Positions 12,975 to 23,889 of a stretch of 64,000 nucleotides of DNA are shown piece by piece. Source of the DNA: Penelope pileata (taxonomy: Eukaryota > Chordata > Aves > Galliformes > Cracidae); NCBI GenBank assembly GCA_013396635.1, contig WBMW01004135.1, positions 1,636,162-1,700,161 of the forward strand, in the 5' to 3' direction. Position numbers and translations under genes: made by a program. The notes under the pieces were generated by a model. The model was not told where the DNA came from. It saw only the letters and a list, made by a program, of their open reading frames with translations, and did not search any database. How positions within the stretch are numbered: the stretch's first letter is position 1; each line of letters starts with the position of its first letter.

Positions 12975-13375
12975 AATTCAGAATGAGCATGACGAATTGG
13001 AGAAAGAGCCCGATGAAAAAACGGTGACAGATCAATAAGGACAAGGTTATACATAAGGAATAACTAACTGCACAAATACAGGCTAGAAGACAAGTTACAA
13101 GAATGATATTTTGGAAGAAAAACTATGGCATATTTTAAATCAGAAACCCAACACCATCAACAGCATCAAGCTTTACAAACAAGGCAAATATTAAATGTGG
13201 AATTTCATCCCTTCACTGTAATCAGCATTTGTAAGGCCTCAGTTGGACCAGTGAAAAAAGTATTCTGCAGGAAATGCAGGAGAGAAAAGAAGTTCACGGA
13301 TGTGACACACTGCAAACGGCTTGAAGGAGCAAAGATGTTTGGTATCAAGAAAAGCTTCAAGAACAAAAGCTAAAA
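12975..13375 (+). mobile_element. ancient CR1-like LINE fragment (ORF2 C-terminal part), degraded
   Basis: The order of motifs follows the late ORF2 region of old CR1 elements. GGAGAAAGAGCC is followed by ACAGATCAATAAGGACAAGG, then GGAATAACTAACTGCACAAA and TACAGGCTAGAAGAC, then an AAAAGGCAAAT-like stretch. AAGGCCTCAGTTGGACCAG follows, corresponding to the RPQLEY segment of the reverse transcriptase, and then GTGACACACTGCAAACGG. Many substitutions and small indels separate these blocks and no long frame survives. The divergence is far greater than in the tailed CR1 copies of this window, so this is an old insertion. Ends are approximate. Identification rests on recalled family sequence, not on a search. 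Confidence 0.68.
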
Positions 13376-13717
13376 AAACCCCACATCTTCAGTCTCAAGA
13401 AAAACTTCAGATGTTTTAAAAGTGTGTTGCAAAAAAAAAAAAAGAGAAAGGAACAATTTACTCTCTGTAGTGGCCCTCTGTATAGGGCAAACGCAATGGA
13501 CTTCTCATTTCAGCAAAGTCAATTTAGTTTAGACATCAGTAAACCTTTCTGACCTAAGACTGCCAGACACCATGGCTGCTTCCTACAAAGAACAGGAATC
13601 TCTGTCCCTCGACATTAGAGAAACATCCCTTGAGCATAGTACAGATTTCCGTGTCTCAGGATGGCAATTTGCTCCAGGAATCTGTTGGCATGATTATAAA
13701 TGACTTTGTGGTGTGTT
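13376..13717. other. short non-coding gap with A13 run
   Basis: Between the old and the young CR1 fragments there is unassigned sequence. It contains an A13 run at 13431-13443 and nothing else I can recognise. Confidence 0.6.
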
Positions 13718-14025
13718 CATAGAATCATCCAGGTTGGAAAGGATCTCCAAGATCACCAAGTCCCATCACTAACCCATGTCCCTTAGTGCCACGTCCGCAC
13801 ATCTCTTAAATACCTCCAGGGCTGAGGACTCCACCACTTCCCTGGGCAGCCTGTCCCAATGCTTGACCATCCTCTCTGGGAAGAAATTCTTTCTGATATC
13901 CAATCTACACTTCACCTGGTGCACCTTGAGATATTTTCCTCGTGTTCTGTCACTTCTCACCTGAGAAAAGAGATTGACACACTCCTTCCTTCAGTGTTGT
14001 TTCAGGTAGTAGAGAGCGATGCGGC
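13718..14025 (-). mobile_element. CR1 LINE, 3' part with ORF2 C-terminus
   Basis: The plus strand starts with CATAGAATCATCCAGGTTGG and GATCTCCAAGATCACCAAGTCC, the reversed CR1 3' end. It then runs into the ORF2 C-terminal coding region. On the minus strand the frame includes RLDIRKNFF, VKHWDRLPREVVES and LEVFKRCADVALRDMG, the familiar end of CR1 ORF2, then a stop and the short 3' UTR. There is only a single tail unit. Similarity fades near 14025, marking the 5' truncation. The frame is open for about 63 codons, so this copy is moderately young but cannot encode a working enzyme. Confidence 0.93.
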
Positions 14026-17000
14026 CAATCCCTTTCACTGGTTAGGTGCTAACACAAGGGTGCTAATGTAAAGGAAGTAATTTACAATTACAATTTTATG
14101 CTCCTGCAGTAATTACACTGTATGTTCTGTGAGTGCACCTGGATTTTGGGAGGAGACCAGAAGCATGATAGTGAGATGTTTCCTCCTGTATTTTTCAAGG
14201 ACAAGGAAACACAACAGGACAAGCAAACACACGTACATCCTTGTGCTTCATGGCTGGCCTAGGCATAGCCATGCACATCCTGCAGTGTGGTGGAACACTC
14301 TCACATAGCCATCAGGCAGAAATCAAAGAGAATCCTTTGGGTACTGCTCAGGTTTACAGGCAGTAAAATTACAGACACTCCATAGCAGTGTGATCGTGCC
14401 AGTCATGGGCAGGGAACACACCAAGCCACCTTCCTGGGCTTGCTCCCACAGAAGGGCCAGGAGGTACAGCTGTAGCTCCTGCTCCAGCTGGAGGAAACAG
14501 GAGGAATAAAAGCATCCAGACTAAAACAATAAGTTGATGGCAGGTGTATCAAATACTCCTGTTATTTAGTCAACAACAATTTAACTTAATATAGGTGCTT
14601 TGAAGGAGGGTGGAAAAGACTGGAAATAAGAAAATGAACCCTGGAGAGAAAAAAATATATATCCTTTTTAATGCTTTTTGTGACCCATATTTTTAAGCGT
14701 TTATTCACAGTGGCTTCTTAAGGAAAGAAATACACATAATTTGCACTTCGGGATAAGTTGAAGGTGTCCATGCAATTTCATGGATGGCAGAATACCAATT
14801 TTGCTTAAATGATAGAGTCCCACCACATGTCTCTTATTTAAATGACCTGAAAATAAGAGATATGAAGGCATAAGTAAAAGCAGAAAATGAACCTAAATAT
14901 ATAAAACCAGTGCATTCAGTGGTATTTCCCAGTGTATGTTTCACTGTGAGCACCACGTCCACTCTCGGAGATTGTTATCCCTCACATTAGCCCTCTTCAG
15001 AGTGGTCACCCTCGCCACAAACAGTGCAGTTCTGATGGGTACATGCACAACCACCACCAGGTCACTTAGGGTAAAAATCCTGACTCGCTAACAAAGCCAA
15101 GTGAGGCAAGTTTTGTTCCGAAACATCACACTGTAATTCTGGAAGAGCAATACAGTCCTTCTGTGGGACCTACGGTACAACAAAACCAGCAAAAGCTGGA
15201 TTCCATCCAGGATTCCCACAGCATTTGAAAAGTTGGCATTGCAAGTATTTCATTTCCAACCCAGAACTAAAAAATAAGCAAAAAAAAAAAAAACAACCAA
15301 AATGTTGAGGTATCCTAAGGATGATGACACAAGATCTTGTTTCCAAAAACTGAATCATTTTGCTTTTATATAATTAAAAAAATATTAGGTAACAACTGAC
15401 TTCTGAATGAAATTCCTTGACATCAAAGTCAAACCAGGACATCTGACTGCCAACAATAGCATCCTATATGCTGCTCCTGGTCACCTGCCTTCCCGGTCTT
15501 TTAGACCCCTTGCACATCTGTCCATCAACATCTTGCCTGTTCTTGATCTGAGCACAAAACTGCACCCAAAGACTATTCACGCAAATAGCTTCTAAAAAGT
15601 ACCTCAGTAGTAATACCTAGAAATAAATGATGGAGAAAACCATCTTTTAAAAGTTCAGAGTGAATGAAGTTTAACCTGTCCTGACTGGAAGATTGAACCA
15701 TCAAGTTCTTTGCCACTGTGTGCCTTAATTTAGTTGTTACTACTGAATAGAATCATCTTTTTCCACTCACTGTTCCTGTTTCCTCTCGCCTCAGTGGAAA
15801 CTGGCAGGGTTATAAGATCTTAACTTCCATGAGGAAGAAAGGAAATGTCCATGAGCTAAGCTGGCAGAGCCCCATATATTGTCTGTGACACTTTCAGTAG
15901 GTCACTTGTTCCAGCTGCGCAGGAGATCATTGGTGGTGCAGTGTATGAAATCCTGTTTTCAGACCTATCATATCACATGGATGACAAAGGGGACCAAACC
16001 TGTTGAAGCCCCAGATCTGGATATGTAAGGCACAGAGGAACGTGCCTCACTCACCAGCCAGGAGGCTGCAGTAAGAAGCATTTAGGTGAATGAATCAGCG
16101 GTTCATTTTTTTCCTGCACATTCTTTATTCACTGTATAAGCATTTAATAAAAGCTTTACAGTAGTGTTTTTGTTTTGCCTAATTCTTTTTAATTTCCCTA
16201 CACTTCATTTAGCTGCATTTAATTCACACAAAATGAAGTATTGGGTTTGTGCTTCCCTTTGGGCCAAGTCATAGCGCTTCCAGATATCATTAAGGTACAC
16301 ATGGGTCTAGCAATGTAAACGCACTTGTAATATTAAAAGGACTATTTAACAAGAGCAATAACTGTTCATTTCCTTTTCAGATTTGTCACAGTTCAAATGC
16401 TGAAAGCAAGTAAATACTATATTTTATCACAGACATATTATTCTGACATTTGTTCAAATAACGTGCTTTGTTTTGTATGACCTTAAGAAAAACAAGTGCT
16501 TTATTAAAGAGCAGAATACATCCCTCTGACTTTTAAAGTCCAAGAGATTTCAGCATGGCTCAGTACTAAGACATTCTTGCACAATTCTGCCATAATTAGT
16601 TTTCCTGGTTTGGGAATCTTTTTGAGACTTCTTAGTTTATTATAACTATGTCATCTCTACACACTGAAAAATAGTCACTGTTTATATTGTGAGGAAAAGT
16701 ATGTTAAACGCAGAGTAGAGTTTTCAAGTGTTCATCCCATGTGTTGGTACAAATGGATGCACTCACTAATGTCACCATACCAATGTCACAAAGCATTGCT
16801 GCAGCGCTGACACACCTACCAGTTCTGGGGATGAGTAAACGTGCACATTTTAGAAGAATTCTGAAAGTGCAGGTGGGTAATTCTGAGCCAAGTAGGACAA
16901 GAGGAACATTCTGTTAGGTACTGCACAACAAGTGCAGAAGAAATTTCCCCGACCTGACATCTTCCCCTTCTCTAATTGCTCCGAGGGGGAAAAATCCAGC

Positions 17001-18743
17001 ACTGAATATTCATGTATAACTGAGAAATCAAATTCCATGTGCATCAATCCTTGTTTCTGTGCATTTGTCTTCCTGAATTAATTTTTAAAAGGGCAGTATG
17101 CCTTGGCTTTGTCCCCAGTGCTGAACACTTTAGTCATAGTTCTTGCACAAAGCCACAATTCTGCAGTAACACTCCCTATCCCCAAGTCAGTGTGTTCGCT
17201 TTAAAACAAACCAAACAAAGCAGCCTACAGCCCTAGTGAACCGCTTAGTCACACCGCAGCACTGCAAACCCACCCAACAGTGACATCCATCACGTTATAA
17301 ATATCCCATTCCCATTCTCTAGCAGATGGAGCACAGCGCTTGCTTCACTAATCAGCAGAATATAATTCACCTAAACTCTCAAACACAATACATTCTTGCG
17401 AGAGGAAATTACTCAAATTCACCTAGTGTTTTGCTGAAGAAATGCAAACCACCGAGGGAAGTGTATGCCTTTGCTGTCAAAAACTCAAAGGAAAGTACTG
17501 AAAATTAGTGAAAGACAATAAGCAGAAAGTCCCATATGTTGCAGGGGAAATGAAGAATATGCTGTAGTGCTTACTACATTATCAAATTATAATCAAATAT
17601 AGAAGTTTCACTTCTGAAACATGGTAAATCCACCAGGCATTAAAATGGAGCTGCAGTTCACACTGAAATATTTATTTGTATTTTCTGTCTGTTTGTGTAC
17701 TGACAGGATATGTAGCATGCATAGATAGGGGCAAGAAAGAAAGGTGGGGAAATAATGTAAATATTTAAAAAAACAAAATTGATCAATGCTGTTGATTTGG
17801 AAACAAAATAGAAGGCTAAAGCAGCAAGGTTCAAATGCTGAAAACAGATTGGTAACCACAAAAAAAATATATTTTCATTTCCTGTTCTTTCCTGTTTCAA
17901 CCCTACTTTGAACTTTTCAATGCTAGACTTTGGCAGAAAAGTGCGGTAACATTTTTGTTCTTTCTTCCCTCAATTCTCACATTTCTGTACGAGGTCACAT
18001 CGATAGGCACTCTCAGATGTTCAGGACTAAGTGATCATCTGAGCTCCTCTCACCCCAATCGGCACCTGGCATTTTGAAATCTCACAACTAAGGCTTCATG
18101 ATCCTAGTACACAGGAAAGTCATCTAATAGTGGTAATTAAACCAGACTTTTATTCCTCACTTTACGGTAGGTGAGATGGATCAAGAACACTGCTCCCTGC
18201 AGGCATTCTTCAGTGCCACCTTGTCACCCCATCCCTGGTGGGGCAAACTAAATTCTAATAAAAAGCATGAACATAATAGCATCAAAAAATTCTGCAAGTA
18301 GAATATTCGTAAAAGCACAGAGGTTCAAGCTCTGACCTTGAAAGGGAACTACTGAGAGCAAAATTATATAAAATGCAGAAATCAGGAGCCTGATTTGATT
18401 AAGCCATACATCTGAGTAACTGGAGTCTTTACAAAATCAGCACTGTAATATGTATGCATGCACAGACGGCTCAGTGGAAGCTTGCAGCATGTGATACTTG
18501 GGAAGCAAAGGTAATTCCACCTAGAGGTGCGCTCAAGGCCAATTTAAAGCACCGTGTAAAGGTCATATTTTATTTAACTGAAAATATGGCATGAAAAGAG
18601 TTACCTTGCCTCACCCGAGGAACTTCTGAGCAATGATTTATCCACTTCTCCCGCAGTGTTTGAAGGAAAACACCTACTGAAAATACCATTCTACCTACTG
18701 GCTCATTATCTTACTGGGACTGAGAAATTAGACTGGGTTTGCA
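14026..18743. other. single-copy non-coding stretch
   Basis: No gene or transposon is recognised. Open frames are all under 90 codons. An A13 run lies near 15280-15292. AT-rich single-copy sequence around 16100-16700 has the look of ordinary intergenic or intronic DNA. Confidence 0.55.
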
Positions 18744-18829
18744 CTAGGGAACCTGCTTTGGCAAGGGGGCTGGACTCGATGATCTCTCGAGGTCCCTTCC
18801 AACCCCGACAATTCTGATTCTCTGATTCA
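18744..18829 (+). mobile_element. CR1 LINE 3' stub, 86 bp
   Basis: Only the last part of a CR1 is present: CTAGGGAACCTGCTTTGGCA, then GGGGGCTGGACTCGATGATC, GGTCCCTTCCAACCCC and a decayed ATTCTGATTCTCTGATTC tail. It shares the distinctive GGGAACCTGCT.TGGCA string with the copy at 1-167, so both probably belong to one subfamily. This copy is much more truncated and its tail octamers have decayed. Confidence 0.92.
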
Positions 18830-18982
18830 TATATGGCTTCTGTGCATCAGCATATGCACTATTACCTGAATTTCAACCTTTTTGTAAAACTAACACGGAC
18901 TTTTGATTTGCCTATTTGACCAAAAATTTCTATAGCAATGGAGGATCTATTATCCTGTTCATCCAATCTTTATACAAAAAAG

Positions 18983-19004
18983 AAAAAAAAAAAAAAAAAA
19001 AAAG
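18983..19004. repeat. A22 homopolymer
   Basis: The longest mononucleotide run in the window, preceded by AAAAAAG. No retroposed transcript is recognised upstream. Confidence 0.9.
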
Positions 19005-21861
19005 AGGCCGATGCTTAAAAAAAACCAATTATTCACAAAGAGACAGTTGGGCAAGTTTGAACCATGGGAAACCTTTAAACTTTGGAAATGAGAGCGAGCG
19101 GAATCCTGCCTCGGGCAGACTGCAGCGAGCTGCCACCCCTGCAAATGCTGGTGGGATAAACTGCCACCAGACTGGAAATGGCACTGAAAGAGCTGGAGGG
19201 AGAGATGCAGGGCAGAGCAGGGACTCTGTAATGCTTGGGCAGGAAAGAAAGGTCACTTTGGTGTTGAGGAAAGACCAGGAGAAAATTTCTAAAAGGTTTC
19301 TGTATGCATATGAGCTTTAATGAGTTGAGTATGAAGCTAAAGGGGCAAATTATGTATTTTGAAAGAGTTCTAAATGAAGGAACATATGCGTTAACATATT
19401 TCAAGTGATATGTTTTAAAAACATTATCAAGCTTTTATGCACATGTTGCATCGTTCAGCTCCTAAATTCTGCTGCAAGATCCGTGGGAAGAGATAGCCTG
19501 CTTCCTTTGATTCTCAGCCTTGATTTTGCATGCTGCCTGAACACAGTCCCAAATGTGCTTTCAGAACAAAATTAACCCCCGATGGGCAACACAACACGTT
19601 CGCTTGGTATCTGCTGGTTCAGTGAAACAGTTATCTGTGACATTTTACTTCATCAACTGGTAAATCAGCAATGCTCATACTGTAGTCGGTGAAACTGCAC
19701 CAATACAAGACCCAAACTGGGCTCCACAATGGTTACACAGGTGCCATTTTGCCTAACAAAGTACAGAAAATATATGATACTACATAAGGAATACTAAGAA
19801 ATTTCATATATGCATACAGTAATGTTTTAAGGTGTTTTAGTTTTCAACCTCTCTATATGCTCAGAAACAACCAGAGGTCCTGAAGGCTCGATGCGTTGGG
19901 AACCTGTTCACCCAGTCCCCATGGGCACTAATGCACGTTCAGTGCATCCTCAGCCAGACTTCACGGATGCAGGAGGCATTCCCCAACAAAAAAAATCTCA
20001 AGCCGATGCTAAAGGACGTTGACACACACAACTGGTATTCGTACCAAGCATTTCAGCATCAGTTATGGAGATCAAGGGGTTCTTTGATGACAGAACTCTA
20101 GGAGTTTGACAGGTATTTACTGTACCAGTCAAATAAAAGACATCTGAGAGCTGCAAGAACACAAACGCACAATGACATCAGGGTGGAACACAGGAATCAG
20201 CAACAAAAGTTTCCAACGATCACAAAACCCAAAACGATTATTAGGGATTTGAAGATATAAATAACTATACCACAAAGCCATACTCCAGTCTGAATGCCAC
20301 CCTCGCTTTGCCTTTAAATAGACATTTGCAATAAAAAATCTAATTTACTTCAAGGTAGTTAAAGAAGCTTGAAGCTGATGCGTAGTGAAGAGGTTTGCAT
20401 AGAGTAGTTGTGGTTAAAGCAACAGGCAATGGATATTTTACGTTAGCAGTTGTCACAACTCCACGAGTTTTTCAGCACTAGGGAAGAAAGATCTGAAAAT
20501 GGGAAGAGGTGATAATAAGGTTAAGGTATGGTCAGTGCCATGGAGACTCTGGTTCCTGTCCTAATAATTTCTTTACCAGCATTAGTGGAAGTAGAATAGG
20601 GATCTTATTTGTCATTTTCATTTATTTAAGGATTTTTGTTTGTTTGTTTGATCAGTAGGAAATTTAAGTTATGTGAGTGAAAGAACCTATGAAAATAAAC
20701 GTGAAACAGAATACTACACAGGCAGGATGTATCGGGGTTTGATCCTATGCAGCAAAACTTGGCAAAGCCTACAAGAGGTATTACTGCACAGCCCCTGCTC
20801 TGCCCCGCTCCCCAAGCAGTGGTGGTTGGCACTGCTGGGACCTCCCACTGTTGCATGGCGGAAACCTCCCCTCTCCGGCAAGACCCGTCTTTGCTATGGT
20901 CCCACATCAGTCCAGAAAGTCTTTCTCTTTTGGTTGCTGACAAGGTGCTGAGATGCTTACTAAACACACACACATGTATATATGCACATACATTTATAGG
21001 GATGTTTTAGCACCCAGCTCAAGACCTTCATCAGACTTGGGGTAGACTAGACAACAACCACTGCACTGTAGTTGTGATGACATATTTACTGCTTGTCGGT
21101 ACTGGCATCCCGTCACCAAGCTGCAGCTAAACACCTTGTTTATGAGCCTCTGAGCTGGATTGAGAGCACCCCTCCAGCTTACAGTCACCAACACCTGAAG
21201 GCTGCCATCTCACCCACCACAGCTGCTGGTCACTACACAACCCTACTGGCTCCCCCCTAGCAGAGAGCATTTCCCCATCTTAGAAGACACGAGAAACCTT
21301 GTTCTTCACCAAAGAACCTCCAAGGGTTTGTCAGTCAGACGGCTGAGCAGTTCATAGCAGCTAAAATTACTGCTGTGACAGTATTACCTGTTAATTGTGT
21401 GCCCACTAATAGAATCTCTTCTTATAGTTATATATGCACCCTCTTTAGGGAGCAGCCAGTTTCACTAAAACATCATTAATATAATTAATATATTTCATTA
21501 CCTTTGTTCTGCTTCAGTTATTTTTCAATGAAAAAGCTGAATAATTCCAATAGCTAGGAGAAGAAATAATGTCAACTTGAATACAAAATTTCTTCATTAT
21601 GATTCCTGAACTTGATTTCCAGCACAGAAGTAGAGCACATTCATCAGGATGATGGCAAAAAAGGAAACAATAGGAAGCCTTTGTTATTTTAAGTAGTTAA
21701 GTTGTTACACAATATGATGGACTTCTTCTGTTGTACCTTAATGGATAGTAACACAATCAATAAATGGCTGTAACAATTTCGTTCTGCTTCACCTGCTGTA
21801 ATTGAAAAATAACTCAAGCAGAACTTTGGAGTAGTTTGTGATGTATATTTTATCTTCTGCC

Positions 21862-21877
21862 TTTTTTTTTTTTTTTT
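21862..21877. repeat. T16 homopolymer
   Basis: Sixteen consecutive T residues in AT-rich single-copy DNA. Confidence 0.88.
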
Positions 21878-23762
21878 GATTAAGATAAAGATTATGCTTT
21901 AGTGAATGGAGTAGGTGTAATTGTTATTATAAACACCTTTCAACAAGCTGTTCTACCCTGAGAACAATCCTGCAAGGCAACCATACAAGGAATGAAATCA
22001 AGAGGAAAAAACATGGATCTGAGTGGCACGAACATGAATGTCAGTGGTAGAGAAAGGAAATAGGAAGGAATTGAGGTCTTGACATTCGCTGCCTAAGACC
22101 ATTCAAGCTAGAATGAGACCACTCCTTCTATTATAGCTGAATAACAGAAAACTGTTGGACTAAAGTCTAACCATCTTGCTTGTGAGAATCTGAAGTAAGT
22201 CTAGTAATTTCAGAATCTTTTTTTTTATGCATGCATGGGGGAAAAATACTACTTTTGCTGTATTTTCCACCCACTTGTAGTATTAAAATACAGGGATTGC
22301 AATCATGTCTGATTAATTGTGTATAAGAAGAACTTCTGTAAGAGACTTCACAGTGGTGATGCAACAATCACAAGACATACTATGAGCTATGGAAATTTGG
22401 AATGCAAGTTATCTTTAAAAGGAAACATGGAAACAATTAAAGAGCACTTATCTTGCCCACAACATACATTTTAAGTGCATAGGAAAGATTAAATAATAAT
22501 AAAAATTAAAAAGTTAAGTAACCTGGGAGTACAAGCTCATCAGCGTTGTGAAGCAGCCGTTCCCTACTCCACTCCCCAGTACAACACAACCAAAAGAGAG
22601 CTGTCCCGGAGTGGGTTTCACTGGTGACAAGAGGGAAGAGGTTCCACTTACTCTCTTCATCAGTTGTTTGTGGTTTTTATCCACATACACTGCTGCTCTG
22701 TATTTTGTATTGGAAGAAGATAAGGCCAGAGCAATAGGCCTTCAGCTTGGAGCAGAAGGGCAAGTGAGAGGTTTGTGTTCCTCCAGCAACATTTTTCACC
22801 ACCAGTCTGAGGACGCTCTACCCTTCACCAATGAGTTAAGATTTGCTGCTCTGAGACGATTGCTGCAGACCTCTTGGCAGGAGTGGGGAGGCCTGATCAG
22901 AGGAGTGTTTGAATTTAATAGTTTCCAGGTATGACCCCAAGCTTAATGGCAGGAAGCTTTGTTTAGAAGAAACAGCAGCAGTAGTGGTTATATTTTAGTA
23001 TTTCACACAGCTGCCCTCAGTCATGTAACGTGTTCAACGATAGAAGAGAGAACTGCTGTATTGTGAGCTAAATGCTATTAATGAGTAAGTCCGAGCTGAT
23101 GTAGCCAATGAAAATAATTAGATAATGTAGCAATAAACCTTAACATAAAAAATAAAATACAGACTTATCTGCTGTTAACTGATGTAGGTACTCTTATAGT
23201 GATCTCTTATAGTAAACTCTTAAATTTCAAAGAAAATAAAAATGTTTTCTGTTGAAATTGTCAAGCATCGATAGTGTTTGTTTAAACAGCTAGCACTCCT
23301 TTCAAATTAACATTTCACCAGTTTTTTTTTTTTAATTTTTCCTATTTAAAGTATACTTGGTGAAAAATAATCCACTTTAAAAAGCCTTCCAAGCTAAAGT
23401 CTTCTCTTTGGGCACTTCAGTCCACAGCAGTCTCATTTTCTGGGTTCCCTCACTGCTCACTTCCCTCTAATTAGAGCCAAGAGAATATATCACAGCAAGT
23501 AACTTACTCAACAAATTTAGCTTCCTTTCTGCTCTCCAAATGTCTGCAAGCAGATTGCAATTTCCTCAAAATTGTTCATTATTCAAATTTACTGTATATA
23601 TTTTTTCTCCCTCTGAGTATTTCTCTATGGATTGATCAAGAACAGTTTGCTTTAAGTATTCTGCATTCAAAATCCCAGCTGCCTTCAGTAGTTGTGATTA
23701 AATATAGAAGTCATGTGATATCATTCCTGCTTCTCAAATGCAAAAGCATAACTCTTTTTTAG

Positions 23763-23889
23763 ACCCCAATTTGGCAAAGAAGTTAAGCATGTGCCTAAAA
23801 TTAAGCCTAAATGTTCTGCACCACAGAGATGAGACTGTTCACCTCATTAAAGTTTAACGTGCTTTTAAGCACTTCCTTGGATTCAAGCC
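23763..23889. mobile_element. candidate old palindromic (MITE-like) DNA element
   Basis: The left arm (CAAAGAAGTTAAGCATGTGC, then TAAAATTAAGC) and the reverse complement of the right arm (GGAAGTGCTTAAAAGCACG, then TTAAACTTTAA) align as imperfect inverted repeats of about 40 bases around a short core. The layout resembles an old palindromic element seen in many sauropsid genomes, with TTAAGCA..TGCTTAA arms and a GGACTACTCA-like core. Here the core reads GAGACTGTTCACC. Divergence is high. I do not assign a family name. The alternative is chance similarity in AT-rich DNA. Confidence 0.5.

Larger units (their letters stand above)
18830..23762. other. single-copy non-coding stretch
   Basis: No gene is recognised. 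Contents that can be named are an A22 run at 18983-19004, (TTTG)n near 20636-20650, an AC/AT-rich patch near 20963-20995, a T16 run at 21862-21877 and a 10-bp direct repeat (CTCTTATAGT) separated by three bases near 23191-23213. Confidence 0.55.

Noticed and set aside
13769..13960. Minus-strand frame with RLDIRKNFF and LPREVVES
   Set aside because: This is the C-terminus of CR1 ORF2 in a truncated copy, not a host gene.
18983..19004. A22 run as the tail of a processed pseudogene
   Set aside because: No transcript-like body or target duplication is seen, and processed pseudogenes are rare in birds because CR1 does not mobilise poly(A) RNA efficiently.
22548..22934. 128-codon plus-strand frame
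   Set aside because: No domain, signal or similarity recognised. Not supported by any splice or poly(A) context.
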